From assembly GCA_944391955.1 (NCBI GenBank), contig CALXVG010000006.1:1-54024 (forward strand): a DNA stretch of 54,024 nt, written 5' to 3'. This document shows, piece by piece, positions 1 through 7,597 of the stretch. Source of the stretch: an uncultured Clostridia bacterium. GTDB lineage: Bacteria; Bacillota; Clostridia; TANB77; CAG-508. Below the pieces are notes generated by a model that saw only the letters and a list, made by a program, of their open reading frames with translations, made no database searches and had not been told where the DNA came from. The position numbers and the translations under genes were made by a program. Position 1 is the first letter of the stretch. Each line of letters starts with the position of its first letter.

Positions 1-427
1 CCCTTTGCTCTTTTTGATTTGTTCTTACTATCAGTTCTTCTGCTATTTCTGATGGTGTTTTGCCTTGGGTATACATGATTATTGATGCTAATTGTGAATT
101 GAGATTGCTTCTTTCAATAAAACGCTTATTATCTGCAGTTACCTCTGTAGTAGTTCCATCCCTTTTATTTATTCTTTTATTAAGTAGTTCCATAGCTTTT
201 TCTTTATCTTCACTTGGTATGAGAAATACAACATTTAAAAACTTTCTTATTAATTTTTTCATTTCAAAAAACATAATAGGATTTTCATATATTGAATGAC
301 CTGCTCCAAAATCTATCACAGCTGGTTTCTTTAAATCAGTTAATACTGAAGATGTTAAATAAAATTCAAATTCCTTAGAACTTGAGAATTTATCTCTTTG
401 AGAATAATATCTTGCTAATTGTTCTCT
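1..427 (-). pseudogene. shikimate-kinase-like P-loop protein, C-terminal fragment
   Basis: An open minus-strand frame runs from just after a TGA at 428-430 off the left edge and has no ATG, GTG or TTG start near its beginning. The translation carries VIDFGAGHSIYEN, then VVFLIPSEDKEKAMELL and later YTQGKTPSEIAEELI. These resemble the second half of shikimate-kinase-family proteins (the glycine-rich segment, the central strand and the C-terminal helix). The N-terminal P-loop that should precede them is absent. An ATG frame overlapping the mgtA stop (about 552 down to 390) could join this one by a +1 shift near 425, but it also lacks a P-loop. I read it as a truncated or broken gene; the family assignment is by pattern only. 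Confidence 0.45.
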
Positions 428-541
428 TCATATATTCATTTATTGCTGTATTAAAGATTTGTAAATCAATTTTATTCCTATCTCTAATAATATCACAAAT
501 AGTTCTTTCAACATTATTTAATATTATTAGATATTTAAATT

Positions 542-3150
542 TTATATCCATTCTCCGTATTTCTTTATATATATTTTCTTTGCAAAACTTGCTAATATAC
601 AATACAAGAAAGTTATTCCAAATATCATCCATATATATTCTACTGCTATTGGTACTAAACCTATTGCCGTTCCTAAAGGAGTAAATGGTACTAAAATACC
701 AACCATAATTAATAGAATTGATGATATATAAACAGCTTTATTTGCATTACTTTGTATAAATGGAATTTTAGCAGTTCTTATAATGTGAATTCCAATTAAA
801 TTTGAAACAATACTGTAGGTAAACCAAATTGTTTGGAAATGAGCAACATCTCTAACCATGAATAAAAACCAAAGTGTTGCAAATACAATTAAATCAAATA
901 CAGAACTTACTGGTCCCATAAATAACATAAATCGTTTTAAACTCTTTATATCTAATTTTTTTGGTTTTTCTACCATTTCTTTATCAACATTATCAAAAGG
1001 TATTGTCATCTGTCCAAAGTCATATAGCAATCCTTCTACCAATAATTGAATTGGCGTTTCAGGTAGAAATGGTAAAAATGCACTCGCTATAATTACAGAA
1101 ACAACTTCACCAAAATTGAAACTTGTAGACATTTTTATATATTTCATTAAATTTGCAAATGTTCGTCTTCCGTTCAGTTACACCATCTAATAATACACTT
1201 AAATCTTTTTCTAATAGAATAATATCTGCTGTTTCTTTTGCTATATCGACTGCTGTATCAACAGATACACCTACATCTGAATTAGTCAGTGCAGGACTAT
1301 CGTTAATTCCATCACCCATATATCCCACAATATTTCCTGCTTGCTTTAATACTCTCACAATTCTTGCTTTTTGTATTGGAGAAAGTTTTGCAAATATATT
1401 GTTTCTTTTTAGTAATCGTAATAATGCTATGTCTGAAATTTTATCTATTTTACTACCCAAGATAATCTCTTTAGAATTTATTCCGACCTTATTGCAAACA
1501 CATCTTGTGACTTCTGCATTATCTCCCGTAAGTACTATAACTCTTATTCCAGCATTATTTAATTTACTTATAGATTCTTTTGCACTCTCTTTTGGTGGAT
1601 CTAAAAATCCAATGAATCCGAGTAATACCATGTTTTTTTCATCAGAAACATCAAAATTATCTATATTTACAATATCATTTTTCTGACATACTGCAACTAC
1701 TCTTAATCCTTCTTCATTTAGTTTTTTACTTATTCTCAATATATTTTCTTTTATTTCTTTTGATATTGGATTTACTTGACCTTTATAGTCAACCATTGTA
1801 CATATATTTAAAATCTCTTCAATAGCACCTTTTGTTATTAGTTGTTTTTTAGTTCCATCTGTTACGATTACTGATAAACGCCTACGAGAAAAATCAAATG
1901 GTATTTCATCTATTTTCTTATATCTGTCTGCTACCTCTTGCATTCCAGCTTCTAGTGCTCTTTTTATAACAGCTTCATCTATATTTCCTTTTAATCCTGT
2001 CTGAAAATAAGAATTCAAAAATGCATGTTTTAAAATTCTTGGTTCTTCGTCTCCGTTTATATCTAAATATTTTTCGAGAACAATTTTATCTTCTGTCAAA
2101 GTACCAGTCTTGTCAGTACATAATATATTCATAGCTCCAAAATTTTGTATAGCATCTAATTTTTTTACTATAGTTTTCTTTTTTGACATTTTAACTGCAC
2201 CTTTTGATAGACTGGAAGAAAGAATAACTGGTAATAAAAGTGGTGTTATACAAATAGCTATTGCAACAGCGAATGTAAAAGCTAATACAATATCATGTTT
2301 TTCAACGTTTATAATAAATACTAATGGAATCAAAATAAGCATAAGTTTAATTAATAATTTGCTAATATTTTCAATTCCTTTTTGAAAAGCTGTCTTTTCT
2401 TTACCTGTGCTAATTGTGTGTGCAATTTTTCCAAAATAAGTAGAATCTCCTGTTTTTATAACAACTCCTTTAGCTGACCCTGATATAACATTTGTACCCA
2501 TAAAGCATATATTATTTAATTCCGCTATATTGTTTGATTTATTTTCAAAATCTTCTAGTTCAACTGTTTTTTTTACACTATCGGATTCTCCTGTTAAAGA
2601 AGATTGCCCTACATATAAATCCTTCGATTCAATTATTCTTAAATCAGCAGGAATTATACTTCCTGCTGATAATATAACAATATCACCGAAAGTTACATTT
2701 TTAATTGGTATTTCTATTTCCTTACCATTTCTTATAACTGTTGCTGTTGTAGCAACCATGTCTTTTAACTTTTCAGCCGCTTTATTTGACCTATATGATT
2801 CAAAAAAATCTAGTAATGTACTTGCTGTAACTAGAATTGCAATTACTATAATATTAGCATAGCTTGGCTCTGTAGCTAAATAAATATCTGTATATATTAA
2901 AATAATTGAAATACCTATTAATATACTATTAAATGGAGTAAATAAACTTTGTAATAAATAATTATACCATTTTTTAGATTTTACCTGCTTTATTTCATTA
3001 AGACCTAAATTTCGAATATTTTCTTCTACTTGTTTATCTGAAAGTCCGATTTTCAATTATTTTGTATTTTTGTAAAAATTCATCTTTTGAGATGGTACTA
3101 TCTTTGCTATACATTTTATATACATCTACATCTTCTTTTAAATTTGGCAT
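542..3150 (-). CDS. mgtA: MgtA-type Mg2+-transporting P-type ATPase, reading frame interrupted twice
   Basis: Imports Mg2+ across the cytoplasmic membrane using ATP. Motifs in order are the N-terminal cation-ATPase domain, the actuator loop TGES, phosphorylation motif DKTGTLTED, TGDN, hinge GDGIND, and the C-terminal membrane block with the MgtA-like NFGEVVSVIIASAFLPFLP. The start chosen is the ATG at 3150, behind AAGGAG. From there the frame breaks after 34 codons: dropping the base at 3048 joins KYKIIEN to GLSDKQ. It breaks again near the end: dropping the base at 1172 restores the family's GRRTFAN and continues to the stop at 542. With both bases skipped the product is 868 residues, a normal family length. 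Both breaks fall on an in-frame CGG followed by A. It is either a pseudogene, an assembly error, or a gene read by +1 frameshifting. Confidence 0.85.
1170..1172 (-). other. +1 frame break at CGG (mgtA, distal)
   Basis: Minus-strand context is ACT GAA CGG AAG ACG AAC. Read straight on, the protein leaves the family and ends soon after. Skipping the C at 1172 gives GAA GGA AGA CGA ACA TTT GCA AAT, that is E-G-R-R-T-F-A-N, which matches the conserved EEGRRTFAN segment of MgtA ATPases. The extra base is directly visible; whether it is real or an error is not. Confidence 0.8.
3046..3048 (-). other. +1 frame break at CGG (mgtA, proximal)
   Basis: Minus-strand context is ATT GAA AAT CGG ACT TTC AGA TAA. 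The zero frame, which begins at a well-placed ATG (3150), hits a stop three codons after CGG. Skipping the C at 3048 gives AAT GGA CTT TCA GAT, continuing the ATPase as N-G-L-S-D, typical of the cation-ATPase N-terminal domain. Confidence 0.75.
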
Positions 3151-3538
3151 TCTGTCATCTCCTTATAAATAATCAATTAATAACTTTTCTCAATTATTTC
3201 TTTACTAAAGAAATATCAATCGTAATCTATAATCCCATTCAAAGAATTGATGTTCTTTATCTACATAACCTGAAACAACTTCTAGAAATATTTTTTCTAA
3301 ATTATAATGATTATATAATAAAAGACAGATAAATTCAATATTGATATAAGAATTTTTTTTTATATATTGTAGATAATTCATTTAATTTAGTATTACTATC
3401 AGAGTAAATTACAATTATTACTGTTACACTATTTTTCCCTTTGATTTTATCTTAAATATATTATAATATAAATATTAAAATATTATTCAATATCTTTCTT
3501 TTTATTATAAATAGAACATTGAAATTTTATTGAAAAAA

Positions 3539-3573
3539 ATTAAAAGCATTAATTGCTCATTAATACTTTTAAT
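3539..3573. terminator. bidirectional hairpin terminator
   Basis: The arms ATTAAAAG-ATTAAT and ATTAAT-CTTTTAAT surround the loop TGCTC, with one unpaired base in each arm. T runs follow on both strands. On the minus strand it lies about 45 bases after the orphan MerR-type promoter, so it would end a very short transcript. Confidence 0.6.
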
Positions 3574-3615
3574 TTTTATAATCATTATCTTATACTTTGT
3601 ATAAATTCATTTATT

Positions 3616-3646
3616 TCTGAATATGTTAAAGTTCACTTTAAGTCAA
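3616..3646 (-). promoter_or_regulatory. orphan MerR-family-type promoter operator
   Basis: The minus strand reads TTGACT followed directly by TTAAAGTGAACTTTAA (3641-3626), a dyad with perfect 7-base arms overlapping the -35 spacer. This is the layout of MerR-family operators such as those of AdhR-type regulators. The -10 is weak (TATTCA). No intact gene follows on the minus strand. A related dyad lies upstream of the aldo/keto reductase at the right edge. Confidence 0.5.
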
Positions 3647-3672
3647 GGATCTTTATTAAAATTTTCAAAAAA

Positions 3673-3696
3673 ATATAGATTAATTTTAATCTATAT
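3673..3696 (-). terminator. terminator of the NPD-family gene
   Basis: A perfect 11-bp stem, ATATAGATTAA / TTAATCTATAT, is followed on the minus strand by seven T. It sits 16 bases past the stop of the gene ending at 3712. Confidence 0.8.
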
Positions 3697-3711
3697 CTTT
3701 TTGTTTTATAT

Positions 3712-4773
3712 TTAAGTTGTTCCATAAACTAATTCCTGCATTAAATTATGAACAGAAACTATTTCTTTAGCTCTGTAAACATTGCTACCACAGAATATTA
3801 AACCTGATTTTATATTTCCCTTTACACTATTTATTAAAGCTTTTGTTATGCAATATGGAGTATTTGATACATTGCAAGTTTTTATGCATCTATAGCATTT
3901 TTCTATTTGTTCTCTAGTTTTTTCTGTCTTTTTAATAAATTCATTATATATTGCCCTACCTGGCATACCTACTGGGCTATCTATTATTTTGATATCTTCT
4001 TTTTTGCAGTTTATATATGCATTTTTAAATTCTTCTGATGCATCACATTCATGAGTTGTAACAAATCGTGTAGCCATCTGAACTCCATCTGCACCCAAAT
4101 CTAAGAATTTATCAATGTCTTTTTTATCCCAAATTCCACCTGCAGAAATTACTGGAATTTCCCTATCATATTCCTTTTCAATTGTTCTTACATAATCAAC
4201 AACCTCTGTTGTTATAGTTTCTAAATTTTGATTTGTATTATTTGTTATTTCTTCTTTGCTAAATCCTAAATGTCCTCCCGCTTCTGGTCCCTCTATAACA
4301 ATCATATCAGGCACATAATCATATTTTTTTATCCAATGTTTTACTATTAGCTTACAACATCTTAATGAAGAAACTATAGGTGCTATTTTTGTTTTTGTAC
4401 CTTTTACAAATTCTGGTAAATCTTTTGGAATTCCTGCTCCTGAAATAATCAAATCTATTTTTTCTTTTACGCATTCTTTTATCATATTTGCATATTGATT
4501 CATTGCAACCATTATATTAACTGCTAAAATTTTGTCATTGCCTGCAATTTTTCTTGCTAGTTTAATTTCTTTCTTTATTGCTCTTAGATTTGCTTCTTCA
4601 GGATTTGTATTAAAATCTTCTTCTTTATAACCTACATCAGCTGCTGAAATTACTCCGATGCCTCCTTCCTTACTAACTGTACCTGCTAATCTGTGTAGAG
4701 AAACACCTACACCCATTCCGCCTTGGATAATAGGATATTTTGATTCCTTATCTCCAATTTTTATACCTTTCAT
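3712..4773 (-). CDS. NPD/nitronate monooxygenase-family FMN oxidoreductase
   Basis: TIM-barrel flavoprotein of the 2-nitropropane dioxygenase (nitronate monooxygenase) family; FabK-type enoyl reductases are relatives, so the substrate is uncertain. The N-terminus has PIIQGGMGVGVS (FMN phosphate region). The middle has the VIEGPEAGGHLGF active-site segment, and then SAGGIWDKKDI and LGADGVQMATRF complete the flavin-binding barrel. The C-terminal tail carries clustered cysteines (CYRCIKTC, then YC and FCG), a feature of the long clostridial form. It is 353 residues and starts behind AAAGGAGG. The gene is monocistronic with its own terminator. Confidence 0.85.
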   Translation of the reverse strand: MKGIKIGDKESKYPIIQGGMGVGVSLHRLAGTVSKEGGIGVISAADVGYKEEDFNTNPEEANLRAIKKEIKLARKIAGNDKILAVNIMVAMNQYANMIKECVKEKIDLIISGAGIPKDLPEFVKGTKTKIAPIVSSLRCCKLIVKHWIKKYDYVPDMIVIEGPEAGGHLGFSKEEITNNTNQNLETITTEVVDYVRTIEKEYDREIPVISAGGIWDKKDIDKFLDLGADGVQMATRFVTTHECDASEEFKNAYINCKKEDIKIIDSPVGMPGRAIYNEFIKKTEKTREQIEKCYRCIKTCNVSNTPYCITKALINSVKGNIKSGLIFCGSNVYRAKEIVSVHNLMQELVYGTT

Positions 4774-4917
4774 AAATTTCCTCCTTTAGTTTATAATATA
4801 CGTAATAAAGTGTTTTAGATTTTTAAATTGCTTTAAATTATGACATCTTTAACACTTCTTCCTATATTACACCATTTAAGTTTTTTTTGCAATACTTTAT
4901 CTGATTTTAAAACAATA

Positions 4918-4949
4918 AAAAAGATTAGCCTTCTCAAACTAATCTTTTT
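4918..4949 (-). terminator. terminator of the cad operon
   Basis: The stem AAGATTAG / CTAATCTT, extended by A/T pairs, lies just after the stop of the metal ATPase. T-rich sequence follows on the minus strand. Confidence 0.75.
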
Positions 4950-4956
4950 ATAAACT

Positions 4957-6798
4957 TTATTTTTTTACTTTTAATACTCTTAAAGCATTTATAATTGCAA
5001 TTATAGAAACTCCTACATCTGCAAATACCGCTTCCCACATTGTAGATACTCCAAACGCACTCAAAATCAGAACAAGAACTTTTATAGAAATAGCAAATAT
5101 TATATTTTCTTTAACAATTCTCATAGTCTTCTTTGATATTTGAATAGCATTTACGATTTTTGATGGCTCATCTGTCATTAACACAATATCTGCTGCTTCT
5201 ATTGCTGCATCTGAACCTAAGCCACCCATAGCTATTCCTATATCAGAAATAGCTAAAACAGGTGCATCATTTATTCCATCACCTACAAATGCAAGTTTAC
5301 CTTTTTCAGTTGTTTCTTTTAAAAAGCTTTCTACTTGTATTACTTTACCATCTGGTAATAATTCTGCATAAACTTTATCAATTCCTAATTCATTTGCAAC
5401 ACTTTCACCAACATTTTTCCTATCTCCAGTTAGCATTATTGTTTGTTTTATGTTATTTTTCTTTAAATTTTTTATTGTGCTTTTTGCATCTTCTTTTATT
5501 TTATCTGCAATAACTATATATCCCACATATTTTTTGTCTATTGCAACATGTAAAATAGTTCCAATATCATTGCATTTTGTAAAGTTAATTTGATTTTCAA
5601 TCATTAGTTTTTCATTACCTACTAATATTTCTTGACCATTAATTTTAGCAATAACTCCTAATCCTGATAATTCTTGTGTTTCTAAAATTTCATCTTCATC
5701 TATCTCTTTACCATATGCTTTTTTTACAGATAAAGCAATAGGATGATTTGAATAATTTTCACTATATGCTGTTATTTTTAATAATTCTTCCTCACTCATA
5801 TCTATTGAATTAACTTTTTGTACTTCAAACACTCCTTCAGTTAATGTTCCAGTTTTATCAAACACAATTATTTCCGTATTAGATAATTGTTCCAGATAAT
5901 TGCTACCTTTTATTAAAATACCAATTCTAGATGCTCCACCTATTCCACCAAAAAAGCTTAATGGTATTGAAATAACTAAGGCACAAGGACAAGATACTAC
6001 AAGAAATGATAATGCTCTATATAGCCAATCTGAAAACATCGCATCTTTTATTATGAGTGGTGGTAGAATTGCAAGAAATACCGCAATTATTACTACAATT
6101 GGTGTATAATATCGTGCAAATTTTGTAATAAAATTTTCCGATTTAGATTTCTTGCTACTTGCATTTTCAACTAAATCTAATATCTTACTTACAGTAGATT
6201 CTCCATATTCTTTTGTTACTTTGATTTTTATAACACCATTTAAATTTATAACACCACTTAAAACATCTTCTCCCTCTTTTATTTCTCTTGGTAAAGATTC
6301 TCCTGTTAGTGCTTTTGTATCAAGTGTTGATGATCCTTCTATTACATAACCATCTAGAGGAATTTTTTCTCCTGGTTTTACTAATATAATTTCTCCTATT
6401 TTCACATCATCTGGGTCAACTTTTTCTATGTTTCCATTTCTGTCTACATTAGCAAAATCTGGTCTTATATTCATTAAAGTAGATATTGATTTTCTAGATT
6501 TATCAACAGCATAACTTTGGAATAATTCACCTATTTGATAAAATAACATAACTGCTACCGCTTCTGGAAATTCTCCTATTCCAAAAGCTCCTATTGTAGC
6601 AACTGTCATAAGAAAATTCTCATCAAAAACTTTACCTCTTATAATATTTCTTAATGCTTTTCTAACAATTTCTAAACCTACAATTAGATAAGCTATGATA
6701 TATAAAGCGTTATTTATTAATTGATTATTAAAATTTATTACAATTGCAATAATAAATAATATAGTAGCTATAATAATTTTAATACCTTTTTTCTTCAT
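4957..6798 (-). CDS. cadA: P1B-type Zn2+/Cd2+ exporting ATPase (CadA/ZntA type)
   Basis: Pumps soft divalent metal ions out of the cell. The order is two N-terminal hydrophobic segments, a membrane pair, the actuator with TGES, SCPCALVISIPL in the metal-transport helix (the CPC motif of P1B pumps), DKTGTLTEG, the SNHPIALS nucleotide-binding HP motif, TGDRK, GDGINDAPVL, and a C-terminal helix pair. CPC plus the general sequence favours Zn/Cd/Pb over Cu. At 613 residues it is shorter than classical CadA because the cytoplasmic heavy-metal-binding domain is missing; a separate small HMA protein is encoded 12 bases upstream. It is the third gene of an operon behind a CadC-like repressor. Confidence 0.93.
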   Translation of the reverse strand: MKKKGIKIIIATILFIIAIVINFNNQLINNALYIIAYLIVGLEIVRKALRNIIRGKVFDENFLMTVATIGAFGIGEFPEAVAVMLFYQIGELFQSYAVDKSRKSISTLMNIRPDFANVDRNGNIEKVDPDDVKIGEIILVKPGEKIPLDGYVIEGSSTLDTKALTGESLPREIKEGEDVLSGVINLNGVIKIKVTKEYGESTVSKILDLVENASSKKSKSENFITKFARYYTPIVVIIAVFLAILPPLIIKDAMFSDWLYRALSFLVVSCPCALVISIPLSFFGGIGGASRIGILIKGSNYLEQLSNTEIIVFDKTGTLTEGVFEVQKVNSIDMSEEELLKITAYSENYSNHPIALSVKKAYGKEIDEDEILETQELSGLGVIAKINGQEILVGNEKLMIENQINFTKCNDIGTILHVAIDKKYVGYIVIADKIKEDAKSTIKNLKKNNIKQTIMLTGDRKNVGESVANELGIDKVYAELLPDGKVIQVESFLKETTEKGKLAFVGDGINDAPVLAISDIGIAMGGLGSDAAIEAADIVLMTDEPSKIVNAIQISKKTMRIVKENIIFAISIKVLVLILSAFGVSTMWEAVFADVGVSIIAIINALRVLKVKK

Positions 6799-6810
6799 AG
6801 TAATAGCCTC

Positions 6811-7032
6811 CTAAATTTCCTCTATTATTACATCTGGTTCTTCTTTTTTTATAACTTTTTTTAATTTTTGCATTATTTCTTCTTTTCTTGTTTCATCATA
6901 TTCAATTTCCATTCTTTCTGTCATAAAACTTATACTTGCATTTTCTATCCCATCTATCTTCTGTATTAATCTTTCTAATTGACTTGCACAATTTGCACAA
7001 TCTAATCCTTTTATTTTAAATTTACTTTTCAT
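6811..7032 (-). CDS. stand-alone heavy-metal-associated (HMA) domain protein
   Basis: A 73-residue protein with one ferredoxin-like HMA fold. The metal site is LDCANCASQLE (CxxC) in the first loop, followed by the usual V/I-rich strand and ITKKxxPDVIIEE-like end. The start is the ATG at 7032, preceded by TTGGAGG; a longer TTG start would overlap that ribosome site. It lies between cadC and cadA and probably does the job of the missing N-terminal HMA domain of the pump, delivering or sensing metal. Confidence 0.88.
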   Translation of the reverse strand: MKSKFKIKGLDCANCASQLERLIQKIDGIENASISFMTERMEIEYDETRKEEIMQKLKKVIKKEEPDVIIEEI

Positions 7033-7054
7033 ATTTTCTTTTACCTCCAATTTA

Positions 7055-7417
7055 TTATTTTTTATGTTCTATATGTTCAATACCTATTTCAAATACTTCT
7101 TTTACATGATTATCATCTAACATATAGAATACTTCTTTTCCAGATTTTCTACATTTAACAATTCCACTTCTCCTTAGTGTTCCCAATTGATGTGAAATAG
7201 ATGATTTACTCATTCCTAAAACATTTGCAATATCACATACACACATTTCATTTTGATCTAATGCAAATAGTATTTTTGTTCTAGTCGTATCTCCTATAAT
7301 TTTGAAAAATTCTGCTAATTTATTAAATGTATCTGCATCAGGCATTTGTTTTATTGTGTTATCTACAACATCTTGATGTATTACATTACAATCGCATATA
7401 AATTCATTTTTAGACAT
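7055..7417 (-). CDS. cadC: ArsR/SmtB-family metal-sensing repressor, CadC type
   Basis: A winged-helix repressor that releases DNA on binding Cd/Pb/Zn. MCVCDIANVLGMSKSSISHQL holds the CxC-D metal site of CadC in the recognition region, and the N-terminal CDC supplies the further cysteines typical of CadC. The second ATG (7417) is preferred because the GGGGG ribosome site is only two bases from the first ATG. The length is 120 residues, usual for the family. It is the first gene of the operon, directly behind a promoter carrying two dyads, so it is expected to be autoregulated. Confidence 0.9.
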   Translation of the reverse strand: MSKNEFICDCNVIHQDVVDNTIKQMPDADTFNKLAEFFKIIGDTTRTKILFALDQNEMCVCDIANVLGMSKSSISHQLGTLRRSGIVKCRKSGKEVFYMLDDNHVKEVFEIGIEHIEHKK

Positions 7418-7458
7418 CTTCATTCCCCCTTTAACATCTTCTGTGTTTAATCAGTACA

Positions 7459-7514
7459 GTTGAGCATATATTCAACTTACTTATATTATATGTGAATATA
7501 CATTCAACTGTCAA
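7459..7514 (-). promoter_or_regulatory. cad promoter with two operator dyads
   Basis: The minus strand has TTGACA (7514-7509), an 18-base spacer, then TATAAT (7490-7485). One dyad, TGAATGTATATTCA (7506-7493), lies within the spacer. A second, GTTGA-N8-TCAAC (7476-7459), lies just after the -10. Paired imperfect TGAAT/ATTCA repeats at this position are typical of ArsR/CadC operators. Confidence 0.85.
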
Positions 7515-7542
7515 TAGTTTTTATGAAAATTTTTAAAAAATA

Positions 7543-7583
7543 AAACACACTAATATCTTATTTTTATAAGAACTAATGTGTTT
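7543..7583 (-). terminator. terminator of the serpin gene
   Basis: An imperfect hairpin: AAACACATTAGTTCTTAT pairs with ATAAGATATTAGTGTGTTT on the minus strand, followed by a T-rich stretch. It starts 15 bases after the serpin stop. Confidence 0.65.
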
Positions 7584-7597
7584 CTATAATATTTTGA

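Larger units (their letters stand above)
3151..3711. other. intergenic region without an intact gene
   Basis: This stretch separates mgtA from the flavin oxidoreductase. It holds an open minus frame (about 3205 to 3450) that is interrupted at a run of nine A (minus strand, near 3360) and has no start codon, a bidirectional hairpin at 3539-3573, a MerR-type promoter dyad at 3616-3646, and the terminator of the downstream-reading gene at 3673-3696. I see no recognisable protein here. Confidence 0.6.

Noticed and set aside
390..552. A short minus-strand ATG frame overlapping the mgtA stop as a separate gene.
   Set aside because: It shares its first bases with mgtA, has no good ribosome site and no recognisable domain; it is at best the front of the broken shikimate-kinase-like remnant.
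3205..3450. Open minus frame coding for a hydrophobic-to-acidic short protein upstream of mgtA.
   Set aside because: It has no start codon and is split at a run of nine A; joining the halves needs an indel. No family is recognisable, so I list it only as part of the intergenic region.
3712..4773. FabK enoyl-ACP reductase.
   Set aside because: Related fold, but the longer C-terminal cysteine-containing tail and lack of fatty-acid genes nearby favour the broader NPD/nitronate monooxygenase label.
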